Positions 26,419-35,365 of a stretch of DNA of 64,000 bases are shown here, in pieces. The position numbers and the translations under genes were made by a program. The DNA is taken from positions 496,001 to 560,000 of the forward strand of contig NZ_FNJO01000002.1 in the NCBI RefSeq assembly GCF_900104095.1. The letters run 5' to 3'. Each line of letters opens with the position of its first letter. Position 1 is the first letter of the stretch. The notes below the pieces were generated by a model. The model was not told the origin of the DNA and did not search any database. It was given only the letters and a program-made list of their open reading frames with translations. This DNA comes from Ralstonia sp. 25mfcol4.1 (GTDB lineage: Bacteria; Pseudomonadota; Gammaproteobacteria; Burkholderiales; Burkholderiaceae).

Positions 26419-29199
26419 TCACCAGGCATAGCGCGCGCCCAGCCGCAGCGCGTACTGCCGGTAGCCCTGGCTGCCCCACTGCCCGCCGATATTCCCCCAA
26501 CTGCTCCAGCCGCGTGACAGCCTGGCGTCGATGCCGAGCTTGAGTTCGTAGCGGTCGCGCGGGAACAACTGCCCCAGCACCGTCTCGCTGAATCCGACCG
26601 ATGTACTGGTTTGGTCGTGCCACCAGTTCAGCGTGGCATAGGGCTGCAGCCGCCCGCCATCGTTCCGGTCCAGCGTGCGAAAGAACCGCACGCCGAGCCG
26701 TGTCACCACGCCATTGGTATCGCCACCGCTGACTTCGGTGCCGCCGGGCTCGGTCACGCTGACGCCACGATGCCGCAGCCATGCCACCTGCGCCTGCGGC
26801 TCGACGCGCCATGACGACGCCGCCAGCGGCAGCGCCCATCCCCCTTCGAGCGACACGTTCCACGCCTGGCTGTGATAGCCGACCTTGGGCAACTGGTCGC
26901 CGCGCACGTTGCTGTCGAACCAGGCGTACTGGAACCAGGTGTCGACATAGGGCCCCAGGTCCGAGGCGGCCTGGCCGAACCACGTGGCGTACACGCCCGC
27001 GCCATAGCCGTTCACGTCGCCCTGCGCCCGGGCGGTGTTGCCCGCAGCCAGGCCGTCGGTCCGCACGTTGCCGTAGCCGAACATCGCGCCCACGTGCAGC
27101 CGGTCGGCCGCGCCGAACAGCGAGCCGCGCGCAAAGTCGCCGCCCCCTTGCAGGATCACCGTATTGGCCCGGGCGCTGTAGTCGTTGCCACGGCTGCCGC
27201 TTTGGGCGGTCTTGCCCACCACCCGCAGCCAGCCGGCCGGTGCATCAGAGAACGGCAGCTCGCCCATCCGGTCATGCAGGCTGTGCAGGAACAGGCTGGC
27301 CGCCGCGTGCTCGTTGGCGATGTAGGCGGGCACTTCGGGCCGGTACATCGGCCGGGGCGGGCCCGGGGGCGCCGGCGGATCGGGAGGAATGGGCGGCGTG
27401 GGCGGCGGATCGGGCGGCGTGGGCGGGTCGGGCGGTGTCGGCAGTTGCTGCGACCTCAGATACCAGTTGCCGTCAGCGGGGGCCTGCGGGCTGCCGCGAT
27501 ACAGCCGGTATTCGTAGGGCCCGGCCACGGCACGGCCCGCCAGCGCGAACGTGCCGGCCGGGGCGCTGCCGCCGTTGATGGCCTCGATCACCCGGATCCC
27601 CTCGCTCGTCAGCGCCCCCTTGCCGCCGGCATTGACGATGCGCAAGGCCGTCGCGCCGGTTACCGAGCCGGCGTCGATCACGAGCTTGTCCGCCGGCGAT
27701 CCGTCGCCCGCCAGCGCCGCCGTCAGCCCCAGAGTGCCGCCCTGGCTGTGGTACTGGCTGACCGTGAGCGAATGAAACACGCCGTCCGCGGGGGGCACGA
27801 AGGCCACCGTGCTGCCGATGTTCTCCAGTCGCGTCAGGTTGGAGTCGCCTGTCACCAGCCAGGCCGAGTTGTCGCGCAGGGCCAGCCGTACCGCGTGCTG
27901 CCCGCCCCCGTCGGCGGGCAGCACCAGCGAGGCGCCCCGCAACGCCGAGGCGCTGGCCGTGACATCGACGACGATCGGGGCAGTCCGGGAATCGACGATC
28001 AGAATGTAGCCGCCGGCCACGCTGCTGCCAGTGATCGCCACCGCTGCGGGCCCCCCCAGGAACGACAGCGCGCTGCCCCGGCTTGCCAAAAGCGTGCTGC
28101 GCGTGATCTCGGCGGTCTGCAGCATCGAATCGTCGGTGCTGTACATCGACAGCGCACTGCCACCGGTGCCGGTGCTCAGGGCGCTGCCGTTGCGCAACGC
28201 AATATGGGCCTGGTCGATGACCTGCATCGCCGACGTGGACACGCCCGACACCGTCACGGCCGTGCCATCGGCCGCGATATGGCTACCCGTGCCGCGCGCA
28301 GACAGTCCGTGCGCGCCGCGCATCAGCGTGGTGACGCTGCCGCCGGTCATCGTCACGGTGCCGCCGTTGATGGCCTCGACACCGACAGACCCCAGCCCGG
28401 TCGTGACGATCGTCGTGTCTTCGGCCCGCACGGACGTGGCGCCCTGCGCCAGCGCGCCGAAGGCAACGAGCCCACTGGTCGCGATATCCACGCCGCGCAG
28501 CACGATCGTGCCCGATCCGTTCGCCGATCCGGCGCCCGGCGATTCCTTGCCGCGGGTCTGGATGGGAATGCGCGCGCCCTGCCCGTCGACGGTGACATTC
28601 GAATTCGACGAAGTCAGGGCCACGCCGGGCGCGATATCGCCGGTCGTGGTGATCGAACTGGCGCCGAGCAGTGAAATGGAGCCCGTGGCCACGGTAATGC
28701 CGGACGCCTCCGCGCCCTGGGTCAGAATCGTCGAATCATGCATCTGCACGACGCCGCCGTAATCGGCAAACAGGGCGTGTGCGCGCTCGCCCGACGTGGA
28801 GATATTGACCTGCCCGGTGACGGTCGCGCTGCCGAAGGCATGAACCCCGTTCGAATGCGAACCCAGCATCGTCAGGGTGCTGCCGGGCGCGTTGAAGTGG
28901 ATGGCGCCGCCCGATTCGGCGTAGGCGCCCGTGGATTCGTTGCCGCCCGAGTGCAGGGTCACCGGCCCCGTGACGGTGATCGATCCGTTGTTGGATGCAT
29001 GAAGGACCGAAGCGTAGCCGCTGGCGCCGGTGTCGAACGTGCCGCCGGCGACCGTCCCGTCGCAGTTGTTCGCGGCGTAGGACCTCGCGGTCGGCGAGGG
29101 TGGCGCGCAGTCCGCGGCGTGGCCCGGCGGCGCCGCCAGCGCCATGGCCAGCACGCACGCCAGTGTGCCGCAGGTACTGCCCGGGAAGCATCGCGTCAT
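26419..29199 (-). CDS. Classical autotransporter (type Va secretion), AIDA/pertactin-like
   Basis: A 926-residue outer-membrane protein. Signal peptide 1-29 (ACVLAMALAAPPGHA). The passenger (about 30-580) is a series of short G/S/T/A/V-rich strands with repeated VTG/ITG units (GSITVTGPVTLHSGG, GTVTMTGGSVTTL), which predicts a right-handed beta-helix. A pertactin-like stem (GTLGLTAALAGDGSPADKLV) follows. A proline-rich linker of PPDPP units (about 583-615) connects to the beta barrel (about 618-926) ending in RYAW, an aromatic C-terminus for BAM recognition. AGAGGGGAAA upstream is a strong ribosome site. No protease or adhesion motif (RGD, catalytic serine) is evident, so adhesin is an inference. 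Confidence 0.92.
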   Translation of the reverse strand: MTRCFPGSTCGTLACVLAMALAAPPGHAADCAPPSPTARSYAANNCDGTVAGGTFDTGASGYASVLHASNNGSITVTGPVTLHSGGNESTGAYAESGGAIHFNAPGSTLTMLGSHSNGVHAFGSATVTGQVNISTSGERAHALFADYGGVVQMHDSTILTQGAEASGITVATGSISLLGASSITTTGDIAPGVALTSSNSNVTVDGQGARIPIQTRGKESPGAGSANGSGTIVLRGVDIATSGLVAFGALAQGATSVRAEDTTIVTTGLGSVGVEAINGGTVTMTGGSVTTLMRGAHGLSARGTGSHIAADGTAVTVSGVSTSAMQVIDQAHIALRNGSALSTGTGGSALSMYSTDDSMLQTAEITRSTLLASRGSALSFLGGPAAVAITGSSVAGGYILIVDSRTAPIVVDVTASASALRGASLVLPADGGGQHAVRLALRDNSAWLVTGDSNLTRLENIGSTVAFVPPADGVFHSLTVSQYHSQGGTLGLTAALAGDGSPADKLVIDAGSVTGATALRIVNAGGKGALTSEGIRVIEAINGGSAPAGTFALAGRAVAGPYEYRLYRGSPQAPADGNWYLRSQQLPTPPDPPTPPDPPPTPPIPPDPPAPPGPPRPMYRPEVPAYIANEHAAASLFLHSLHDRMGELPFSDAPAGWLRVVGKTAQSGSRGNDYSARANTVILQGGGDFARGSLFGAADRLHVGAMFGYGNVRTDGLAAGNTARAQGDVNGYGAGVYATWFGQAASDLGPYVDTWFQYAWFDSNVRGDQLPKVGYHSQAWNVSLEGGWALPLAASSWRVEPQAQVAWLRHRGVSVTEPGGTEVSGGDTNGVVTRLGVRFFRTLDRNDGGRLQPYATLNWWHDQTSTSVGFSETVLGQLFPRDRYELKLGIDARLSRGWSSWGNIGGQWGSQGYRQYALRLGARYAW

Positions 29200-29459
29200 A
29201 CAGTTTCCCCTCTGTCAGAGAAAGCCTGTCGCGCGACCTTCGGCGCTGCCGCGCCGTGATGGACCGGCGTAGGCATTCGTGCAGCTGTCGAAAGCAATCG
29301 GCAATGTAGCAACCGCCGGGCCTCCGCGCCGGCGCCGTCGATGTGAAATTTTCTTTGCCGCGAGTTTAGCGGCGCCACGGCGGGCAATCCGGCACGATGG
29401 CGCGCGCAGGACTAAAATGACGGACTCTGTTGTCTCAACAACCCACAGAAGGTCCCCCT
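29200..29459. other. Divergent gap, autotransporter / gloA
   Basis: About 260 bases with no gene. It contains the autotransporter ribosome site, and AGAAGG at 29447-29452 serving gloA. Around 29340-29370 there is a short AT-rich patch (GAAATTTTCTTTG) that could hold promoters, but no clear pair of hexamers is visible. Confidence 0.4.
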
Positions 29460-29867
29460 ATGCGACTCCTCCACACCATGCTGCGCGTTGGCGACTACCA
29501 ACGCTCGATCGACTTCTACACGCGCGTGCTCGGCATGCAACTGCTGCGCGAGAGCGACAACCCCGAGTACAAGTACCGCCTGGCCTTCGTCGGCTACGGC
29601 CCGGAAAGCGAAACGGCCGTACTGGAACTGACCTACAACTACGGCGTCGACCAGTACGACCTGGGCACCGGCTACGGCCATATCGCGCTGGAGACTCCCA
29701 ACGCCGCGGAAGCCTGCGACCGCATCCGCGCAGCCGGCGGCAAGGTCACGCGCGAGGCCGGTCCGGTCAAGGGCGGCACCACGGTAATCGCCTTCGTGGA
29801 AGACCCGGATGGCTACAAGATCGAACTGATCGAGCGCAATTCGACCCGCGACGCCGCCCGTCCGTAA
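29460..29867 (+). CDS. gloA: Lactoylglutathione lyase (glyoxalase I)
   Basis: A 135-residue metalloenzyme, exactly the length of E. coli GloA, converting the methylglyoxal-glutathione hemithioacetal to S-lactoylglutathione. The four metal ligands fall at the E. coli positions: H5, E56, H74 and E122. The ATG at 29460 is chosen over an in-frame TTG 30 bases upstream, because it gives the family start [10 protein letters not shown] and has AGAAGG upstream. The EamA exporter starts 11 bases downstream. Confidence 0.97.
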   Translation: MRLLHTMLRVGDYQRSIDFYTRVLGMQLLRESDNPEYKYRLAFVGYGPESETAVLELTYNYGVDQYDLGTGYGHIALETPNAAEACDRIRAAGGKVTREAGPVKGGTTVIAFVEDPDGYKIELIERNSTRDAARP

Positions 29868-29878
29868 GCGACGCGGCG

Positions 29879-30784
29879 ATGTCCACACAACTTATAACAA
29901 GGCGCCCGCTGGACAGCATGGCCATCGGACTGATGGTATTGCTGTGCGCCGCATGGGGACTCCAGCAGGTGGTCATCAAGGTCACCGCTCCGTTGATGGG
30001 CGCCGTGCTGCAAGCCGGCGTCCGCTCCGCGATCGCCGCGCTGCTGGTGTTCGCGTTTGCCGCGTGGCGTGGCACCCCGCTCTGGGAACGCGACGGGACG
30101 CTGCGCGCCGGGCTGGTTGCCGGCCTGCTGTTCGGCGCCGAGTTCTTCTGCATCTTCGTCGGGCTGGGCCACACCACGGCATCGCGCATGGCCGTGTTTC
30201 TCTACACGGCGCCGATCTTCACCGCGCTGGGCCTGCACCTGTTCGTGCCGGGCGAACACCTGCAGCGCGGCCAGTGGGCCGGCGTGGCGCTGGCGTTCCT
30301 GGGCATGGTGCTGGCCTTCGCGGATGGCATCGCCGCCGCATCCACGCAGTCGAGCACCCTGCTGGGCGACGCGCTGGGCGTAGTGGCCGGCGCCCTGTGG
30401 GCCGCCACGACGATCGTGGTACGGGGCAGCAGGCTGTCTCACGCGCCGGCCAGCAAGACGCTGCTCTATCAGCTGGCCGTGTCGGCGGCGCTGCTGCTGG
30501 CGATGGCGGTGGCGGCGGGCCAGGTCCATCGCGTGGAAGTCACGGGTTTCGTGGTTGCCAGCCTGTTCTACCAGTCGGTGCTGATCGCCTTTGCCAGCTA
30601 CCTGATCTGGTTCTGGCTGCTGCGCCAGTATCTCGCATCGCGGCTATCGGTATTCTCGTTCCTGACCCCGCTGTTCGGGGTCGCCTTCGGCGTACTGCTG
30701 ATGCACGATCACGTCGGCATGCGATTCGCCATGGCGGCGGTGATGGTGCTGGGAGGGATCGTGCTGGTGAACCGGAAGGCCTGA
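29879..30784 (+). CDS. EamA-family (DMT) transporter
   Basis: A 301-residue inner-membrane protein with ten predicted membrane helices in two EamA repeats (about 15-145 and 160-295). Typical signatures are VLLCAAWGLQQVVIKVTAPL in the first helix and SFLTPLFGVAFGVLLMHD near the end of the second repeat. DMT exporters move amino acids and related metabolites out of the cell; the substrate is unknown. It is close behind gloA and probably cotranscribed. A perfect hairpin follows. Confidence 0.88.
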   Translation: MSTQLITRRPLDSMAIGLMVLLCAAWGLQQVVIKVTAPLMGAVLQAGVRSAIAALLVFAFAAWRGTPLWERDGTLRAGLVAGLLFGAEFFCIFVGLGHTTASRMAVFLYTAPIFTALGLHLFVPGEHLQRGQWAGVALAFLGMVLAFADGIAAASTQSSTLLGDALGVVAGALWAATTIVVRGSRLSHAPASKTLLYQLAVSAALLLAMAVAAGQVHRVEVTGFVVASLFYQSVLIAFASYLIWFWLLRQYLASRLSVFSFLTPLFGVAFGVLLMHDHVGMRFAMAAVMVLGGIVLVNRKA

Positions 30785-30799
30785 GCGGCCTTCGGTGTT

Positions 30800-30826
30800 C
30801 GTCCCTCCCGGCTGGCGGGAGGGACG
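30800..30826. repeat. Perfect 11-bp hairpin at the EamA / trpS convergent junction
   Basis: CGTCCCTCCCG-gctgg-CGGGAGGGACG is an uninterrupted 11-bp stem placed midway between two convergent stop codons. There is no T-run on either strand. Confidence 0.6.
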
Positions 30827-30849
30827 CATGGCGCGTGAAACGGGCCGGA

Positions 30850-31878
30850 TTACTTCGGGAACGAGAACATGCCCACCGCGCCGCGCACTTCGTCCAGCGT
30901 CTGCTGGGTCAGTTCGCGGCCGGCTTCCGTGCCCTTCTTCAGGATATCGAACACGTAGCCCGGGTCCTGTGCCAGTTGCTCGCGGCGCTCGCGGATCGGG
31001 CGCAGCATTTCCTGCAGGATGCCTTCCACGCGGCGCTTGAGCACCATGTCGCCCAGGCCGCCGCGCTGGTAGTGTTCCTTGAGCGCCTGCACTTCCTCCA
31101 CGTTCGGATCGAACGCGTCCAGGTACGTGAAGACGATGTTGCCTTCGACCTGGCCCGGGTCCGACACCTTGAGGTGGTTCGGATCGGTGTACATCTTGTG
31201 CACGGCCTCGCGGATCTGGTCCGGCGATGCGCCCAGCGGAATCGCGTTGCCCTGCGACTTGCTCATCTTGGCCTTGCCATCGACGCCCGGCAGGCGTCCA
31301 TGCTTCGGAATCAGCGCGGCGGCCTCGGGCAGGATGTCGCGGCCCACCTGATGGTTGATGCGGCGCACGATTTCGTTGGTCTGCTCGATCAGCGGCGCCT
31401 GATCCTCGCCCACCGGCACCAGCACGGCCTTGAAGCCGGTAATGTCGGCGGCCTGCGAGGCCGGATAGCACAGGAAGCCGGCCGGGATGTCGCGGCCAAA
31501 GCCACGCGCCTGGATCTCTTCCTTGATCGTCGGGTTGCGCTCCAGGCGCGACACCGTGACGAAGTTCAGATACATCAGCGTCAGCTCGGCCAGCGCGGGC
31601 AGGTGCGATTGCACCGTGATCGTGGTCTTGGCGGGGTCGATGCCGACGGCCAGGTAGTCCAGCGCCACTTCCAGCACGTTGCGGCGCACCTTGTCCGGGT
31701 CATGCGCGTTGTCGGTCATCGCCTGCGTGTCGGCCAGCAGCACGTACTGCTTGTGCGTTTCCTGCAGGGCCACGCGGCTCTTGAGCGAGCCAACGTAGTG
31801 GCCCAGGTGCAGCGGGCCGGTGGGACGATCGCCAGTCAGGATGACGGGACGCGGATCGGTCTTGGTCTGTTCGGTCAT
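30850..31878 (-). CDS. trpS: Tryptophan-tRNA ligase
   Basis: A 342-residue class Ic synthetase (E. coli 334). The HIGH-like motif is [20 protein letters not shown] and the KMSKS loop is intact ([16 protein letters not shown]). The TGDRPTG opening is of the second TrpS subclass that coexists with or replaces the E. coli type in some betaproteobacteria. It is encoded after rsmA on the same strand with an 80-base gap and may share its transcript. Confidence 0.95.
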   Translation of the reverse strand: MTEQTKTDPRPVILTGDRPTGPLHLGHYVGSLKSRVALQETHKQYVLLADTQAMTDNAHDPDKVRRNVLEVALDYLAVGIDPAKTTITVQSHLPALAELTLMYLNFVTVSRLERNPTIKEEIQARGFGRDIPAGFLCYPASQAADITGFKAVLVPVGEDQAPLIEQTNEIVRRINHQVGRDILPEAAALIPKHGRLPGVDGKAKMSKSQGNAIPLGASPDQIREAVHKMYTDPNHLKVSDPGQVEGNIVFTYLDAFDPNVEEVQALKEHYQRGGLGDMVLKRRVEGILQEMLRPIRERREQLAQDPGYVFDILKKGTEAGRELTQQTLDEVRGAVGMFSFPK

Positions 31879-31958
31879 GAGCGTCGCGATTGCTTCAGGA
31901 TGTTCGGAGATTCAGCGGGAAATTCGAAATCGGTATCGGCTGCGGTGGCGCCGTGGAG

Positions 31959-32801
31959 TCAGGCCGCGCCGCGCGCAGGCGGCACGGCACTGTTGCCGAC
32001 GATGCGCGCCAGTTCGACATACTCGGCCACCGGCACTTCCTCGGCGCGGCGGCCCAGGTCGAAGCCAAGCGCGTCGAAGTCCACCTGGTCGCGCAGGAAC
32101 GACAGCGTATTGCGCAGCACCTTGCGGCGCTGCGAAAACGCGGCGGTCACCACGTCGCCAAGCACACCGGGGTTGCACGCCGGATAGGGCGAACGCAGCG
32201 TACCGTCTTCGGCGCGCGGCCAGGGAATCATGCGTACCACGGCCGAATCGACCTTGGGCGGCGGGTTGAACGACGCAGGCGGCACGTCGAGCACGTGTTC
32301 CATGTGGTAGCGCACCTGCAGCATGATCGACAGCCGGCCAAACGCCTTGCTGCCCGGTTCGGCCACCATGCGCTCGACCACTTCCTTCTGCAGCATGAAA
32401 TGCTGGTCGCGCACGTGATCGGCGAAATCCATCAGATGGAACAGCAGCGGGCTCGAGATGTTGTACGGCAGGTTGCCCACGATGCGCAGCGCGCGGGCCG
32501 GCTCCTTGAGCTTGCCGAAGTCGAACGCCAGCGCGTCGCCGGCGTGCACGGTCAGGCGGTCGTTGTAGCGGTTGCGCAGGCGCTCCACGAGATCGCGGTC
32601 AAGCTCCACCACCTGCATGCTGGGCAGGCGCTCGAGCAGCGGGTTCGTCAGCGCGCCCAGACCGGGCCCGATTTCGACGACGACGTCGTCCGGCTGCGGA
32701 TCGATCGCGTTGACGATGCCGTAGATGATGCCGTCATCGACCAGGAAGTTCTGGCCGAATCGTTTGCGGGCCACATGGCCCTGATGCACGTTTGGACGCA
32801 T
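31959..32801 (-). CDS. rsmA: 16S rRNA dimethyladenosine transferase RsmA (KsgA)
   Basis: A 280-residue SAM-dependent methyltransferase that dimethylates A1518 and A1519 of 16S rRNA. Visible motifs are [11 protein letters not shown], the SAM loop [17 protein letters not shown], and the catalytic NLPYN. It starts three bases after the pdxA stop and ends the surA-pdxA-rsmA unit, an arrangement conserved across proteobacteria. Confidence 0.96.
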   Translation of the reverse strand: MRPNVHQGHVARKRFGQNFLVDDGIIYGIVNAIDPQPDDVVVEIGPGLGALTNPLLERLPSMQVVELDRDLVERLRNRYNDRLTVHAGDALAFDFGKLKEPARALRIVGNLPYNISSPLLFHLMDFADHVRDQHFMLQKEVVERMVAEPGSKAFGRLSIMLQVRYHMEHVLDVPPASFNPPPKVDSAVVRMIPWPRAEDGTLRSPYPACNPGVLGDVVTAAFSQRRKVLRNTLSFLRDQVDFDALGFDLGRRAEEVPVAEYVELARIVGNSAVPPARGAA

Positions 32802-32804
32802 AAG

Positions 32805-33869
32805 TCAGTGCCGGCCGTTGGCGGACGCGCCGTTGCCGTGGCGTCCGCTGGCATGGCCGGCCATGGTAATGGCACACCGGATGGCCTCGATCATGCTGCC
32901 GTGCTCGGCCCGGCCGGTGCCGGCCAGGTCGAGCGCGGTGCCATGATCCACCGATGTGCGGATAAAGGGCAGGCCCAGCGTGATATTGACGCCGTGGCCG
33001 AAGGTGCCGTACTTGAGCGGCGCCAGACCCTGGTCATGGTACATCGCCAGCACGCAATCGGCATCGCGCAGGTGGCGCGGCTGGAACAGCGTGTCGGCGG
33101 GATAAGGCCCGCGTGCATCGATGTCGGCGTCGCAGGCCAGCGCCAGCGCCGGGCCGATGACGTCGATCTCCTCGCGGCCCATATGCCCCGATTCGCCGGC
33201 ATGCGGGTTGAGACCCGTCACCAGGATACGGGGGCGGGCAATGCCGAAGTGGCGCCGCAGATCGTGGTCGACGATCTTCAGCGTCTGCTGCAGCATCGGA
33301 ATGGTCAGCGCGTCGGGCACGGCGCGCAGCGGCAGATGGGTGGTGGCCAGCGCCACGCGCAGCATGGCGTTGTCATGCGCGGGCTGCGGCCCGGCCAGCA
33401 TCATCACCACACGCGGCACGGCGGCGCGCGCGGCCAGGTATTCGGTATGGCCGGTGAATGGCACGCCGGCGTCGTTGATCGTGCTCTTCTGCACCGGCGC
33501 GGTGATCATGGCCGCAAAGCGACCGGCCTGCAGCCCGTCGATGGCGGTATCGAGCAGCGCCAGCACGTAGCGGCCATTGCGGGCATCGAGCTGGCCGGCC
33601 TCGCAGGCCACGCCAAGTGCCACATCCTCGACCACCACGTCGCCATCGGCGAGCCGGCGCTGCCACGCATGCGCCACGCCCAGTGCCTCGGCCCGCTGCG
33701 CCAGCAGGCGCGCGTCGCCGATCACATGGAAGCGGTACGCGCCATGGCCCATGCCATTGGCCGCGCCGCCAAGCTGCAGCAGGGCCCCGATCGTGATGTC
33801 GGGGCCGATGCCGGCGGGTTCTCCGGTGGTGATGGCAAGCGCCAGTGGTGCGGGTGCAGGGTCAGGCAT
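32805..33869 (-). CDS. pdxA: 4-hydroxythreonine-4-phosphate dehydrogenase
   Basis: A 354-residue NAD-dependent enzyme of the DXP-dependent pyridoxal phosphate pathway (E. coli 329). The start [13 protein letters not shown] is the PdxA signature; metal ligands are expected in FTGHTEYLA and the conserved [13 protein letters not shown] and [12 protein letters not shown] segments. It lies between surA and rsmA on one leftward operon, 17 bases behind surA. Product supplies the cofactor for panP and other PLP enzymes, but that link is only metabolic. Confidence 0.95.
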   Translation of the reverse strand: MPDPAPAPLALAITTGEPAGIGPDITIGALLQLGGAANGMGHGAYRFHVIGDARLLAQRAEALGVAHAWQRRLADGDVVVEDVALGVACEAGQLDARNGRYVLALLDTAIDGLQAGRFAAMITAPVQKSTINDAGVPFTGHTEYLAARAAVPRVVMMLAGPQPAHDNAMLRVALATTHLPLRAVPDALTIPMLQQTLKIVDHDLRRHFGIARPRILVTGLNPHAGESGHMGREEIDVIGPALALACDADIDARGPYPADTLFQPRHLRDADCVLAMYHDQGLAPLKYGTFGHGVNITLGLPFIRTSVDHGTALDLAGTGRAEHGSMIEAIRCAITMAGHASGRHGNGASANGRH

Positions 33870-33886
33870 GGCAGGAGCGACGCGCG

Positions 33887-35356
33887 TCAGCGTTGTCGGT
33901 TGATCCGGTATTCCACGTACGCCGCGCTGCGCAGCTGACGCACCCAGTCATCATAGGCGGCGCGCAGCTTCTGTTCCCGCACTTCCTGACGGGCGAAGTC
34001 GCGCTGCTTCTCGGCGGAAACCTCGGTCTCGCGACGGTTTTCCACCTGGATCAGGTGCACACCGAACTGCGTGACCACGGGCTCGGAGATTTCACCCGGA
34101 CGCAGGCGGTTCATGGCCTGCTCGAACGCCGGCACCAGTTCGCCCGGCGACACCCAGCCCAGTTCGCCGCCCTGCTGGGCGGAACCGTCCTGCGAATAGC
34201 GGCGCGCCGCATCGGCAAAATCGGCGCCATGCGTGAGACGGTCGCGCAGCGTCGTCATCTGGCGCTTCGCTTCCGCCTCCGGCATGTTCGGGCCGGTACG
34301 GATGAGGATGTGGCGCACCTGCGTCTGCGTGATGTGATCGGCAGTGGCCTGCTGCGCCGGAGCCGCCGTGCGCTTGGCCGCCAGCTTGAGCACATGGAAG
34401 CCGTTGGCCGATTCCACCACGTCCGGCACCACCTTGCCCGGCTGCAGATCGACCACGGCATTGGCGAACAGCGCGGGGAGGCGACCGATCTCGCGGAAGC
34501 CGAGCGAGCCGCCCTGCGACGCTTCCGGCGCATCCGAATTGGCCTTGGCCAGTTCGGCAAAGTCCGCGCCGCCCTGCGCCTGCTTGAGCAGGCCTTCGGC
34601 CTTGGCCTTGAGCTGTGCCTTCTGGGCCTCGGATGCGTCATCGGGCACGCGCACCAGGATCTGCTGCACGTTGTATTCGGCCGGGCCCACGGCGGCGGGC
34701 TGACCGCTACGCGCCGCCAGGAAGTTGTCGATCTCGCCGTCGTAGACCTGCACCTTCGAGTCCACTTCGCGTTCGCGCAGGCGGATCACCTGCACCTGCT
34801 TGCGCAGTTCGTCGCGGTACTTGGTCCAGCTCATGCCGCTGGCTTCCACGCGGCTGCGCAGATCGGTCGCCGACATCTTGTTCTGCTGCGCGACCGATTC
34901 GATCGCCCGGTCCACTTCCTGGTCGGTGACCTTGATCCCGGCGTCCTGCGCGGCCTGCGTCTGCACGCGCTCCATCACCAGCCGCTCCAGCACTTCGCCG
35001 AGCAGGTCGGGGCGCTCCGGAATCGGGCGATTCGCGGCCCGGAGCTGGTTCTCGATCTCGTCGGCCCGGTCAAGCAGCTCGCGACGCGTGATCACGCTGT
35101 TGTTGACGATGGCAACCACCTCGTCCACCAGTTGCGATCGCTTCTGCGCCGGCTGCGGAATGCCCATCTGCGGCTGGCTGGGCGCCACCGTGCTCGTCTG
35201 GCCACTCTGCTGCGGCACGAAGATGCCCTGGGTGCGCGCGCCCGGGGCGCGCAGTTGCGCGGCGGCCGGCGCGGCCAGCGTGACGAGCACCGCGGAGAGC
35301 AGCACCTGCTGCCAGGGTTTCAGGCGGGACATAACCGAAAAGGCTTGACGTTTCAT
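33887..35356 (-). CDS. surA: Periplasmic chaperone and peptidyl-prolyl isomerase SurA
   Basis: A 489-residue periplasmic chaperone for outer-membrane proteins including LptD (E. coli 428). Signal peptide [15 protein letters not shown] is cut after about residue 34; a Q-rich segment follows. The SurA N-terminal domain (about 75-200, [20 protein letters not shown]) precedes two parvulin domains (about 225-335 and 345-445; for example [20 protein letters not shown]). The extra length is in the N-terminal linker and between the two parvulin domains. It follows lptD by nine bases, as in many proteobacteria. Confidence 0.95.
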   Translation of the reverse strand: MKRQAFSVMSRLKPWQQVLLSAVLVTLAAPAAAQLRAPGARTQGIFVPQQSGQTSTVAPSQPQMGIPQPAQKRSQLVDEVVAIVNNSVITRRELLDRADEIENQLRAANRPIPERPDLLGEVLERLVMERVQTQAAQDAGIKVTDQEVDRAIESVAQQNKMSATDLRSRVEASGMSWTKYRDELRKQVQVIRLREREVDSKVQVYDGEIDNFLAARSGQPAAVGPAEYNVQQILVRVPDDASEAQKAQLKAKAEGLLKQAQGGADFAELAKANSDAPEASQGGSLGFREIGRLPALFANAVVDLQPGKVVPDVVESANGFHVLKLAAKRTAAPAQQATADHITQTQVRHILIRTGPNMPEAEAKRQMTTLRDRLTHGADFADAARRYSQDGSAQQGGELGWVSPGELVPAFEQAMNRLRPGEISEPVVTQFGVHLIQVENRRETEVSAEKQRDFARQEVREQKLRAAYDDWVRQLRSAAYVEYRINRQR

Positions 35357-35365
35357 CTTGGTCCG

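Noticed and set aside
27370..27435. GC-rich repeat in the autotransporter gene as an independent DNA repeat element
   Set aside because: It is simply the coding of the PPDPP linker and stays in frame.
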